From JALHFZ01 sp963674625 (GTDB lineage Bacteria > Synergistota > Synergistia > Synergistales > Aminobacteriaceae): a DNA stretch of 64,000 nucleotides. Under the pieces are notes generated by a model. That model made no database searches, was not told the DNA's origin, and was given only the letters and a program-made list of their open reading frames with translations. How positions within the stretch are numbered: the first letter of the stretch is position 1; the number at the start of each line of letters is the position of its first letter. The stretch is taken from contig CAXXXO010000004.1 in assembly GCA_963674625.2 (NCBI GenBank), forward strand, positions 1,302,001 through 1,366,000, in the 5' to 3' direction. The translations under genes were made by a program, and so were the position numbers. Shown piece by piece: positions 37,583-45,546 of this stretch.

Positions 37583-38443
37583 TTAAAATTTCACTAATAC
37601 CTCATTAAGAGCACGTGGAATTTGTTTGATAATATCGAAGACTTGGGTTGCCGGAGTCGGCGCAGCATAGAAACCAGCTATACGGTTAACTTTGGCGGCT
37701 TTAGCTGATGCTGTTTTTATTTCCATTCCTGAGGCGATCAAGGCAGAGACGATTCCAGTCAGAGTATCTCCTGTACCTCCAATTGCCTCAAGGGTTTCTT
37801 CAACTGGAGTGTCTATAACAGTTATAATACCGTTTCTATCGGCCACATAATCCGTTGCTCCCTTAACAAGAAGATACGATGACGCATTATTATGTTGGTA
37901 TGCTCTTTTTATTAAATCCGGGATCAGGTTTTCTTCGTGCAAAATAAATCCTCTTGTGTAAAAGGGATGTGGCGCTTTTTCGTCAGCTAAATACGCAAGT
38001 TCACCAGCATCAGGGGTAAATAAATCGAAAAAAGGAGCGTCCCCTCCCATTTTGGCAACATACATAAATCCCGCATCCGCAATTAAAATTGGCCTGTTTT
38101 GCATTTTAGATATTGCTGCAGTCACTCTTTTAAATAAAACGACATCAGGCTGAAAATAATGAAATACCAATGACTTAAAAGACGAATCAGCAATATTCTC
38201 TTCTAAGTATTTATAAAGAAGCTTACATCCTTCACCATTACCTATATCTCCAACTAAATAACAATAAGGGAGAGGTTTATTCATATATTTTAATGTTTCG
38301 ATTGCAGCCGCTATCATTGCTGGTGTGCCACGGTTCACACTGACATGATTATCTCCAATAATAAGATGATCACCTTCCAGAAAAACCCTGCCAGCAACAA
38401 GCGGAAAATTAATTTCTGGAATCGTACCCACAATACCTAACAT
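37583..38443 (-). CDS. NAD(P)H-hydrate dehydratase-like (ribokinase-fold) protein of the selenium cluster
   Basis: The 286-residue protein has FTPDAGELAYLADE, LLVKGATDYVAD and IGGTGDTLTGIVSALIASG, matching the ATP-binding core of the YjeF C-terminal/NAD(P)HX-dehydratase and sugar-kinase fold, including the Asp of GTGD. The N-terminal part is divergent. A housekeeping NADHX repair role is doubtful because the YjeF epimerase domain is missing and the gene lies inside a selenium operon, overlapping the DUF3343 gene. A role in selenium metabolism is inference from context. Confidence 0.7.
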   Translation of the reverse strand: MLGIVGTIPEINFPLVAGRVFLEGDHLIIGDNHVSVNRGTPAMIAAAIETLKYMNKPLPYCYLVGDIGNGEGCKLLYKYLEENIADSSFKSLVFHYFQPDVVLFKRVTAAISKMQNRPILIADAGFMYVAKMGGDAPFFDLFTPDAGELAYLADEKAPHPFYTRGFILHEENLIPDLIKRAYQHNNASSYLLVKGATDYVADRNGIITVIDTPVEETLEAIGGTGDTLTGIVSALIASGMEIKTASAKAAKVNRIAGFYAAPTPATQVFDIIKQIPRALNEVLVKF

Positions 38444-38970
38444 ATTTCTACCACTCTGTCATATGCGATCTGAAGAGCATAGGCGCAAAGAGTGTGACCT
38501 ATGTCTTTGGGTTGAGGCGCATCGTTTAAGTGTTTGTTTACCATCTGTCCTGCAAGGTAGGGAACGTCTGGACAACCTCCGCCAGAAACATTAACTATCA
38601 ATTTCGTGCTTCTATCAACTGTTATTTTCATGTTTGCAGCTCTGACCATAAGGAAATTACCATAAATCTTTTCATAAAGTAGATTTACGGGTTCCAGCAA
38701 AACAGTATTGACAGGAACAACCTGAATTGGCTTGAGATTTACCTCCAAGAGGCTCCTTCTGATAGACAATTCTTCTATAAGAGGAAACTCAATCACTAAA
38801 TCGCAGCCACTTCTTATGTTTGGAGGAGGTCCCATTACTTTAATTTTCCATCCAGTTGCCTTTAAAACCTTTTCAGCTCTAATGACATCTGTTGTATTTT
38901 CAAAAACCAGTATCCCATATCCTGAATTATCGGAATCGGTCTTTGTTTTTTTACCAAAAATTTCAAACAT
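38437..38970 (-). CDS. DUF3343-domain protein
   Basis: The 177-residue protein has YGILVFENTTDVIRAEKVLKATG followed by VMGPPPNIRSGCDLVIEFPL, the DUF3343 core with its Cys (putative Se/S carrier). A C-terminal part follows with VSGGGCPDVPYLAGQMV, probably another reactive Cys. DUF3343 proteins recur beside selD, tusA-like and yedE genes and are thought to help traffic reduced selenium. ATG 38970 is nine bases behind AAGGG. It is joined at its C-terminus to extra sequence not found in stand-alone DUF3343, so it is a two-domain form. Confidence 0.78.
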   Translation of the reverse strand: MFEIFGKKTKTDSDNSGYGILVFENTTDVIRAEKVLKATGWKIKVMGPPPNIRSGCDLVIEFPLIEELSIRRSLLEVNLKPIQVVPVNTVLLEPVNLLYEKIYGNFLMVRAANMKITVDRSTKLIVNVSGGGCPDVPYLAGQMVNKHLNDAPQPKDIGHTLCAYALQIAYDRVVEIC

Positions 38971-38971
38971 A

Positions 38972-39199
38972 TCAGATTCCCTTTCGTAAAACGATCCTGT
39001 ACGCATCCCTTTCCGGCTGAACTTCTGCTGTTTCCCAGGCTTGAGATTTACCAGCACGGCAGACATTTTCCTTCGCCGTTTCTGTGTCAACTAAAATTAC
39101 CAATTCGCCATCGTTTATTTTTTTTATGGCATTTAAAGTTAGAATAACCGGTTGAGGACAAGAAAGCCCCCTGGCATCGATTATAGTGTTGCTGCTCAT
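38972..39199 (-). CDS. TusA/SirA-like sulfur (selenium) carrier
   Basis: The 75-residue protein has DARGLSCPQPVILTLNAI with the carrier Cys14 in the invariant CPxP motif, and a second Cys near residue 47 (AKENVCRAG). TusA proteins carry a persulfide; in yedE/selD clusters they are thought to carry selenium. It lies one base upstream of the DUF3343 gene. Confidence 0.88.
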   Translation of the reverse strand: MSSNTIIDARGLSCPQPVILTLNAIKKINDGELVILVDTETAKENVCRAGKSQAWETAEVQPERDAYRIVLRKGI

Positions 39200-39212
39200 A
39201 ATTTTGTCCCTC

Positions 39213-40295
39213 CTATATGCTTTCTCTCATCGTAAATCCAATTAACAAACATGAAATCAATCCTATAGAAAACGCAATCATACCTGCTGGCGTCGCTCCC
39301 GCACCAGAGCTGGCCAGTCCAAAATTATGGGCAAAGGCAGCGCCAACAATCATACCTATAACAAATACAGCAGCATCTCCATCTCCTTCTCCAGACAAGA
39401 AAAGTTGACGGCCAGGGCAACCGCCTGCCAGGGTGAAAGCCAGTCCAGCAAGCAACATTCCGAGAAAATTCCAGAGCTGCATAGTGTGGGCAACCGGCTG
39501 ATTTTCAAATCCGGGGTGGAACTGTTTTAGTATCAGGTTAACTATAAAAGCTGCTACCGTAAGGCTAACCAATCCCGAGAAGAGGTGTGTTTGCTTAAAT
39601 AAAATGAGGTCACGTAGTGCTCCCATTGTACAAAAGCGGCTTCTTTGTGCCAGAAAACCAATAACAATTCCAACGACAAGGGAAATTGCCAATGATGGGT
39701 GCATAGAACCAGGACCTTTAACACTGTAAAAGAGAATACCGCTTTTGCCTTCTCCCTGAATCTGAGGATTCAAAATTAATAAAATCAGAAAAAACATCAT
39801 GATTATTGGGAAAATCCATCCTACGGATGTGTATGTTTTATGACTTGAACTTAGTGTATACCCAGATTTAAGAAACCTGGTGCCTATCCAAATACCTGAC
39901 GTTAGACCGAGTAATCCCGCAATGGCATTGTAATCCCCGCCTGCCAACCGAAGTGCCGCCCTCCAAGGACACCCAAGAAAGATTAGAGCTCCGATCATCG
40001 CGAAGGCACCGAGGATAAATCGAACGAGAGGTGCCGATCCTAGACGGGGTCTAAATTCCTTAAAAGCATATGCGGCGATAAAAGATCCAAGGACAAAGCC
40101 TATTATCTCAGGACGTAAATATTGTACAACCGGAGCACGATGCAAACCAAGGGCTCCTGTTATGTCGCGTACAAAACAGGCAACACAAATACCCATGTTT
40201 GCAGGGTTGCCCCAAAATTGCAGAAGAGATGCTAAAATGCCAATTACAATGCCAACTCCGATTATGCCCTTTTTTGTTGCTAATACGTTTTTCAT
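39213..40295 (-). CDS. yedE: YedE-type putative selenium transporter
   Basis: The 360-residue membrane protein has about ten helices and paired conserved motifs: NMGICVACFVRDITG, FLGCPWRAALRLAGGD, QRSRFCTMGALRDL and AGGCPGRQLFLSGEGD. These Cys-rich motifs mark the YedE subgroup linked to selenium traits. It probably imports a selenium compound for SelD via the TusA-like protein. ATG 40295 is chosen; a GTG five codons upstream overlaps the ribosome binding site. Confidence 0.87.
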   Translation of the reverse strand: MKNVLATKKGIIGVGIVIGILASLLQFWGNPANMGICVACFVRDITGALGLHRAPVVQYLRPEIIGFVLGSFIAAYAFKEFRPRLGSAPLVRFILGAFAMIGALIFLGCPWRAALRLAGGDYNAIAGLLGLTSGIWIGTRFLKSGYTLSSSHKTYTSVGWIFPIIMMFFLILLILNPQIQGEGKSGILFYSVKGPGSMHPSLAISLVVGIVIGFLAQRSRFCTMGALRDLILFKQTHLFSGLVSLTVAAFIVNLILKQFHPGFENQPVAHTMQLWNFLGMLLAGLAFTLAGGCPGRQLFLSGEGDGDAAVFVIGMIVGAAFAHNFGLASSGAGATPAGMIAFSIGLISCLLIGFTMRESI

Positions 40296-40563
40296 GTCGT
40301 GCAAAACCACCTATCCCTGATTAAAATGTAGTGTAGAATGGAATCCTTCCGCATTCTACTACACCTAAATTTAAATTTGAAATAGATAATGCTGATACTA
40401 ACATCCTTGCATATAACACTAACAAATACGAAAACTTTTAAAAACTTTTTTGAAATTACACTTTGGAACATGAATGTATAATTGCACGATAGATAATGAA
40501 GAAGGATATTACATTGTATCCTTTTGAAATTTTAAGCAGCACAAGACCAAGGAGAGAATTTAA
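40296..40563. promoter_or_regulatory. Divergent regulatory region of the selenium island with a hairpin
   Basis: Very AT-rich. GTAGAATG (40333-40340) and CATTCTAC (40352-40359) form a perfect 8-bp inverted repeat with an 11-base loop in the yedE leader. It may be a target of the LysR regulator or a leader hairpin. No clear -35/-10 pair was fixed. Confidence 0.45.
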
Positions 40564-40770
40564 TTGATAAAAAAAGATATGACACCACTTGATATTGTTG
40601 AAAAATACCCAGAAACTGAACCTGTATTTCGTGAATATGATGCTATTTTAGGAGAATGTCTGCTTTGTAATTATTTATTTGATTCAATTGAAGAAATTGC
40701 TGCAAAAAGCGAAATAAACATCGAGGAAATGATTAAACGCCTTAATAAAGGTATTGCCCCGCATCATTGA
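40564..40770 (+). CDS. DUF1858-domain small protein
   Basis: The 68-residue protein, MIKKDMTPLDIVEKYPETEP then ECLLCNYLFDSIEEIA, fits the DUF1858 family with its CxxC. Such small domains occur alone or fused to hybrid-cluster proteins and may bind metal or a redox partner. It begins with TTG eight bases behind AAGGAGAG. It is upstream of the LysR gene, likely in one transcript. Confidence 0.8.
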   Translation: MIKKDMTPLDIVEKYPETEPVFREYDAILGECLLCNYLFDSIEEIAAKSEINIEEMIKRLNKGIAPHH

Positions 40771-40806
40771 ACAATTTTCTTGAAAATTAAAGCTGAAGGA
40801 GAAAAA

Positions 40807-41712
40807 ATGGAGTTTAAACAGATAGAGAGTTTTGTTGCTGTCGCTCAAAAAAAGAGTTTTTCCAATGCGGCTAACACATTATTTATGTCTCAACCGGCCG
40901 TTACCTGTAACATACAAAAGCTAGAAAGAGAGCTTGGAATTAAATTGATCGACAGAAAAACAAAAAATATAACTTTAACAGAAGGAGGAAATATCTTTTA
41001 TCGTTATGCGGTTGAGATGATCAATCTTTGTGCTCAAGCCGAGTATGCTCTTTCTGAATATAATAATAATATTAAAGGTGTAATTGAAATATACGCTAGT
41101 ACTATGCCAGAACAATATCTCCTCCCCTACATTGTAAAAGCTTTTAATGACCTTTATCCGCTGGTTCTTTTTTCCATTCGTCACAAAGACTCTAAGGAAG
41201 TAGTAGATGAAATCCTTTCAGGCAAAATTAATTTTGGGTTTGTTGGGGCAAAGTATCATTCTGAAGCCCTTCAATACATTGATTTTTATGATGATACCCT
41301 TGTTCTTATTACCTCACCTCAAAATAACTATACTTCAGATTCTCTTAATATCAAGAATTTGTCAGGGGAGAAAATATTAATCAGGGAAGAAGGATCTGGT
41401 ACTAGACATCTTTTTGAGAAAGCACTGAAAAAAAAGAGGCTGGATTTGAGTATGTTTCACTCGCAAATAATCTGTGATAGCCTGGAAGCAATAAAAAGAA
41501 TGGTAGCATTGAACCTTGGTATCAGTTTCGTGTCAGATATTGCTGTAAAAAGTGAAGTAACATCTGGATTTCTGAACAAATACGAAATAAAGGATTTAGA
41601 TCTTAATAGGCATTTCAGCCTAGTTTTCTCTAACAACAGATATTTTTCTCCTGTAGAAGAAAAATTTAAAGATTTTGTACGGGCATGGAGCTGGGACCAG
41701 ATCTTTCATTAA
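40807..41712 (+). CDS. LysR-family transcriptional regulator
   Basis: The 301-residue protein has the LysR helix-turn-helix (FSNAANTLFMSQPAVTCNIQKLERELG) and a periplasmic-binding-like effector domain (IREEGSGTRHLFEKAL). It is divergent from the yedE/tusA/DUF3343/selD unit, so it probably regulates it; the effector could be a selenium or sulfur compound (inference). ATG 40807 lies behind GAAGGAG. Confidence 0.88.
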   Translation: MEFKQIESFVAVAQKKSFSNAANTLFMSQPAVTCNIQKLERELGIKLIDRKTKNITLTEGGNIFYRYAVEMINLCAQAEYALSEYNNNIKGVIEIYASTMPEQYLLPYIVKAFNDLYPLVLFSIRHKDSKEVVDEILSGKINFGFVGAKYHSEALQYIDFYDDTLVLITSPQNNYTSDSLNIKNLSGEKILIREEGSGTRHLFEKALKKKRLDLSMFHSQIICDSLEAIKRMVALNLGISFVSDIAVKSEVTSGFLNKYEIKDLDLNRHFSLVFSNNRYFSPVEEKFKDFVRAWSWDQIFH

Positions 41713-41846
41713 CACAGCAGAAGAACCCGTCATAGTAAAATTTAAGTCTCAAACTAACTGTACAGGCAGGAAAGTTTACCCTAAACTTTTCTATAAATAT
41801 GTGTAGGTACTACGTCTTTTGGGAATAAAACCTGTTTGGACAAAAT

Positions 41847-41900
41847 ATGAACAGCACCCCCAAAGTTGGACATAAATCCAACTTTGGGGGTGCTGTTCAT
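41847..41900. repeat. Perfect 24-bp inverted repeat at the right edge of the selenium island
   Basis: Arms of 24 bases (41847-41870 and 41877-41900; core CACCCCCAAAGTTGGA) with loop CATAAA. It shares loop and core with the palindrome at 35490-35535 and ends 20 bases before the tonB stop. It looks like a paired IS3-type end or a small palindromic element; it could also end tonB transcription. Confidence 0.85.
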
Positions 41901-41919
41901 GAAGGCTTGTCTTCCTTTT

Positions 41920-42747
41920 TTACTTCTCGAGCTGAAAGAGGAAGGGGATCCTCGCCCGGGCCGTGATTTTCTCACTGAAGATCCAGAGTCTGGAAGCCCG
42001 GAGGGCGGCGGCGTCGATGCGGGAGAAGCCGCTGCTCCGCTCGACCTCGGCGTCTGTCACCCGTCCCGATTGTATGGTCACGAGGATGACTGCTTTTCCT
42101 TCCTCACCCCGCTTGCGGGAGAAGAGGGGATAGATGGGCACGGCTCGTTTCACGATAGAGAGGGTCTCGCCGTCTATGGGTTCGGTCGCCTTTTTGTAGG
42201 AGAGCGGGCTTGAAATTTTTCTATTTTGGGGGCCGCCCCTGGCCGTTGGAATCTCTTGGAGAAGCGAAATTGTTGGCGTCTGCGCGGAAAGAGGGGGCGC
42301 TGCTGGCGGTGCTTTCTCCGGTGAAGGCTCTTCCTTCTGGCGGGAGACTTTTTTCTTCGCAGTCTTTTGAAGCGTGGGGCGCTCCTTCGGCATTTCCCGG
42401 AGAGCCGCAAGGCTGAGAGCCTCGGGCCGGGGGACCTGTTTTTCGACTGCGGTCCGGACAGCGGGAGAGTTTCCTTCAGCTTGGAGAGGCGCAAGGGGTA
42501 CTTCCCGTATCTCGGGCACAACAGGTTCTTCCCGAGTCTCCGGGGCCTGAGGGACAGAGTGCTCTACGGCGCCAGGAGCGATCATTTCGGAATCGACGGG
42601 GGTTTTCATTACAGGAGTTTCAAGGTGCCTCAGCACCAGCCGCAGGGGAGGAAGGGGTTCCGACGCCTCGGGAAGGGAGGGGGGAATCAGCAGAAGAAGC
42701 AGATGGAAGAAAAGACTGGCGGCGATGGCGGTAAACCAGCGTCTCAT
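41920..42747 (-). CDS. tonB: TonB-family energy transducer
   Basis: The 275-residue protein has one N-terminal membrane helix (about residues 5-22), a Pro/Glu/Lys-rich periplasmic linker (about 30-185) and a C-terminal TonB domain (YPLFSRKRGEEGKAVILVTI; SSGFSRIDAAALRA). It carries the proton-motive force to the outer-membrane receptor. It overlaps exbD by four bases and closes the riboswitch-controlled B12 operon; BtuB is its likely partner. Confidence 0.88.
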   Translation of the reverse strand: MRRWFTAIAASLFFHLLLLLIPPSLPEASEPLPPLRLVLRHLETPVMKTPVDSEMIAPGAVEHSVPQAPETREEPVVPEIREVPLAPLQAEGNSPAVRTAVEKQVPRPEALSLAALREMPKERPTLQKTAKKKVSRQKEEPSPEKAPPAAPPLSAQTPTISLLQEIPTARGGPQNRKISSPLSYKKATEPIDGETLSIVKRAVPIYPLFSRKRGEEGKAVILVTIQSGRVTDAEVERSSGFSRIDAAALRASRLWIFSEKITARARIPFLFQLEK

Positions 42748-43136
42748 TTTGCCTCCCCTCCCTCGAGGGCCAGTCCCGCGGAGGAGACGCCGAGACGTCT
42801 CAGAAGATCGAGCATCTCCGCAACTTCGCCGTAGGGGACTGAACGGTCTGCGGCCACGAGGATCTCCCGTCGTTCATTCAGGACGCTCTGAACAAGCTCG
42901 GGAAGCTCTTCCCTGTCTATTTCCCGACTTCCCCACAGAAGGGTGCCGTCAGCGGTGAGGGTCAGCAGCACGGATCCCCCCGTTCCCTCCATGACCCCTT
43001 CGCCCCGAGGGAGGTCCACCACTATCTGCCCCGAGAGAAAGGTTGCCGTGAGGACGAAGAAGATGATGAGCATGAAGAGGACGTCGATGAGGGGGGTGAT
43101 ATCGAGGGCGATACCTCTCCGGCTCCGTCTGGTCAT
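42744..43136 (-). CDS. exbD: ExbD/TolR biopolymer transport protein
   Basis: The 130-residue protein with a single N-terminal helix has the proton-path Asp in TPLIDVLFMLIIFF, then a periplasmic domain ending LRRLGVSSAGLAL. ATG 43136 is used. It overlaps both exbB and tonB by four bases. Confidence 0.9.
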   Translation of the reverse strand: MTRRSRRGIALDITPLIDVLFMLIIFFVLTATFLSGQIVVDLPRGEGVMEGTGGSVLLTLTADGTLLWGSREIDREELPELVQSVLNERREILVAADRSVPYGEVAEMLDLLRRLGVSSAGLALEGGEAK

Positions 43137-43765
43137 AGCGACGGAATGTCTCCTTTTCGGGAGGAGGAAAGAAAGCGCTCCCGCAGGAGGAAGTCTGCGC
43201 CCCGGTTCAGGCACTCCTCCTCGGAGTCGATTCGGCGGAGCAGCAGGCTGGAGGCGAAAAGCACGGGGATTGCCACGGAAAGGCCGGCCACGGTGGTGAA
43301 CAGAGCTTTCCAGATGCCCCCCGTGACTGCCGCGGCCGTTATCTGCCCTCCCGTGCGCAGGGAGGAGAACATCTCCACCATGCCGAGGACCGTCCCGAGA
43401 AGGCCCAGAAGAGGGGTTGTTCTGCCGATGACTTCAAGAAGGGACATGTTCTTCTCCCACCGGAAGATCTCCCGGCGGATCTGCTGTTCCACCACGAGCT
43501 TCATATCCTCCCTCTCTGCGGTCCAGTGGTCCACCCCGGCCTGAAAGAGCCGATGGAGGGAGCTGTCCGAGCTGTGGACCAGTTTTTTTGCTCCTTCCAT
43601 GTCCCCCCGGGAGAGATGTGCCCGGAAGGCATCTTCAAGGGGTTCGGGGGCTGCCGAGGCCCGGCGGAAGAAGAGCAGTCTTTCCACCCCCACGGCGAAG
43701 GCGGCGACGGAGAGGGCGGCGATGATCCACATAAGAATTCCGCCCGTACGCATCATCTCAAGCAT
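43133..43765 (-). CDS. exbB: ExbB/TolQ/MotA proton channel
   Basis: The 210-residue protein has three membrane helices (GILMWIIAALSVAAFAVGVE; LGLLGTVLGMVEMF; AAAVTGGIWKALFTTVAGLSVAIPVLF-type segment) typical of ExbB. It forms the proton-driven motor with ExbD and TonB. It is the fourth gene of the B12 operon. Confidence 0.9.
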   Translation of the reverse strand: MLEMMRTGGILMWIIAALSVAAFAVGVERLLFFRRASAAPEPLEDAFRAHLSRGDMEGAKKLVHSSDSSLHRLFQAGVDHWTAEREDMKLVVEQQIRREIFRWEKNMSLLEVIGRTTPLLGLLGTVLGMVEMFSSLRTGGQITAAAVTGGIWKALFTTVAGLSVAIPVLFASSLLLRRIDSEEECLNRGADFLLRERFLSSSRKGDIPSL

Positions 43766-43780
43766 GGCGTGTTTCCTCCT

Positions 43781-44761
43781 TCATTTTCTCCCCGTCAGCA
43801 GCAGCCAGAGAAAAAAGATCGATCCGAGGCAGGAGGTCAACACTCCCACCGGTATTTCCGCAGGGGCCCAGAGGGTCCGGGCTGCCGTGTCGCAGAGAAC
43901 CAGGAATCCTCCTCCGAAGAGAAGGGAGGCCGGAACGAGGCGGCGATGGTCGGCGCCGACGAGAGCCCTGCAGATGTGGGGGCTCATGAGCCCGACGAAG
44001 CCGATGGGGCCGCAGACGGCCACGTTCAGACCCACGGCCAGGGAGACGGCGAAGAAAAGGGTCCGTTCGAGCTTCCGCACGGGAACTCCCCGGCTCTGAG
44101 CCATCTCCTCTCCGCAGACGAGGAGGTTCAGCTCAGGGGCGTACAGGCGGGAGGCAAGGTAGATGAGGGCCAGGGCCGGCAGGGCCGAAAGGGGCGCGGA
44201 AAACCCCACCGCCGCGATGCCCCCCATGGACCACCGCATCATCCGGAAGGTGTCCACGTACCCCGCTCCGTACTGGATAAGCATGTTGAGGCTTCCGAAG
44301 AGAAAGCTCATGGCCACGCCGCTCAGCAGCAGGGTCGATCCTCCCCTGCGCCCCCGGGAGAGGGAGCCCGCGCCGTAGATGATCGCCGTGGCCGCCATGG
44401 CCCCGAGAAAGGCCGAGAGGGAGAGGCCGGAGAAGATGCCCAGAAATGAGAAGGCCAGTCCGTACCGGATGGAGAGCACGGCGCCGAAGGCCGCCCCCGT
44501 GGAGACTCCGAGCATGTCCGGCGAGGCGAGGGAGTTGCGGAAGAGGGCCTGAAATACCATTCCGCAGAGGGAGAGGGTCGCCCCGGTGATCCACCCCAGG
44601 AGCACCCGGGGGAGGCGGAGTTCGAGAAAAATCCGCTCTTCCGTCCCCGAGAGGGATGTCCACAGGTCCGCCGGATTGAGGGAGAGCATCCCCACGAATG
44701 GAGCGAGGAGGACCGCCGCAAGGGAGAAGAGAAAGAGGGCGGGGAGGGCGAGGCGTCTCAT
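43781..44761 (-). CDS. btuC: FecCD-family ABC permease (cobalamin)
   Basis: The 326-residue membrane protein has about ten helices; LRLPRVLLGWITGATLSLCGMVFQALFRNSLASP is split across the family's first conserved block, followed by GFVGLMSPHICRALVGADH. The BtuC assignment rests on the cobalamin riboswitch and the btuD/btuF neighbours; iron-siderophore permeases look alike. Confidence 0.88.
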   Translation of the reverse strand: MRRLALPALFLFSLAAVLLAPFVGMLSLNPADLWTSLSGTEERIFLELRLPRVLLGWITGATLSLCGMVFQALFRNSLASPDMLGVSTGAAFGAVLSIRYGLAFSFLGIFSGLSLSAFLGAMAATAIIYGAGSLSRGRRGGSTLLLSGVAMSFLFGSLNMLIQYGAGYVDTFRMMRWSMGGIAAVGFSAPLSALPALALIYLASRLYAPELNLLVCGEEMAQSRGVPVRKLERTLFFAVSLAVGLNVAVCGPIGFVGLMSPHICRALVGADHRRLVPASLLFGGGFLVLCDTAARTLWAPAEIPVGVLTSCLGSIFFLWLLLTGRK

Positions 44762-45546
44762 TCCAGAAGGCCCTCCGGGACCATGTAAGGGATTCCCCCG
44801 CCCGTCTGGCTGAAATAATGAAAGGGGGTGTCGAAGAGTTTTGCCGGAAGATCGCCGGAAAGAAAATCCTCCCGGGGGCCGTCCCAGAAGAGCCGTCCCC
44901 CCTTGAGGGCGAGGATGCGCCGGGCGCAGCGGAGACTGAGGTTGGCGTCGTGGGTTATGAAGAAAATCGTCGTCCCCTCCTCCCGGTTGACCCGTTCCAC
45001 CAGGGCGAGGGTCTCCACCTGGTGGCGGTAGTCGAGGAAGGAGGTCGGCTCGTCGAGGAAGAGGATGTCCGTGGTCTGGGCCAGGGCCGCCGCGAGCAGG
45101 GCCTTCTGGCGTTCGCCGCCGCTCAACAGGCCAAGCGGCCGGTCGGCGAGGTCTTCAAGGTCGGTCAGGTAAAAGATTCGGGAGAGAATTTCTTTGTCCC
45201 CGGAGGTCTCCCCGGTAAAAGACTTCTTCCAGGGGTAGCGGGAGAGGAGGGCGAACTCCCTCACCGTGAAGGGGAGGTCATCGAAGCTCCCCTGGTGGAC
45301 CCAGGCGATCCGCCTGGCGATTTCTTTGGCGGATAATCTGTCGAGGTCTCTTTCATTAAGAGTTACTGCTCCCGATGCCCGTTCTTCGAGGCGGCCGAGG
45401 CATTTGAGGAGGCTGCTCTTGCCGGCTCCGTTGGGGCCGATGATCCCGATGAATTCCCCCTTCTCCACCGAGAAGGATATGTCCCTCAGGATGGTCTGTC
45501 CGTTCAGGGCCAGCCCGAGGTTTTTCACGTCCAGAAAGGGATTCAT
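44758..45546 (-). CDS. btuD: ABC transporter ATP-binding protein (cobalamin)
   Basis: The 262-residue ATPase has Walker A GPNGAGKSS, signature LLSGGERQKALLA, Walker B ILFLDEPTSFLD and the H-loop ITHDANLS. ATG 45546 is chosen because the long extension upstream is a shadow of btuF. It overlaps btuC and btuF by four bases. Confidence 0.9.
   Translation of the reverse strand: MNPFLDVKNLGLALNGQTILRDISFSVEKGEFIGIIGPNGAGKSSLLKCLGRLEERASGAVTLNERDLDRLSAKEIARRIAWVHQGSFDDLPFTVREFALLSRYPWKKSFTGETSGDKEILSRIFYLTDLEDLADRPLGLLSGGERQKALLAAALAQTTDILFLDEPTSFLDYRHQVETLALVERVNREEGTTIFFITHDANLSLRCARRILALKGGRLFWDGPREDFLSGDLPAKLFDTPFHYFSQTGGGIPYMVPEGLLE

Larger units (their letters stand above)
36314..41846. other. 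AT-rich selenium-metabolism island
   Basis: Base composition changes visibly at about 36.3 kb and returns at about 41.9 kb. The block carries selD, an NAD(P)HX-dehydratase-like gene, a DUF3343 gene, a tusA-like gene and yedE on the minus strand, and a DUF1858 gene and a LysR gene on the plus strand. It separates btuB from the tonB end of the B12-uptake operon, and IS-like palindromes border it on both sides. Acquisition by transfer is inferred from these facts together. Confidence 0.7.

Noticed and set aside
38972..39199. Possible second selenoprotein in the TusA-like gene
   Set aside because: Its CPQP motif is encoded with a normal Cys codon and there is no in-frame TGA.
41847..41900. Simple tonB terminator
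   Set aside because: On the minus strand only a weak T stretch follows, and arm and loop match the IS-linked palindrome at 35490, so a mobile-element origin explains it better; a secondary terminator role remains possible.
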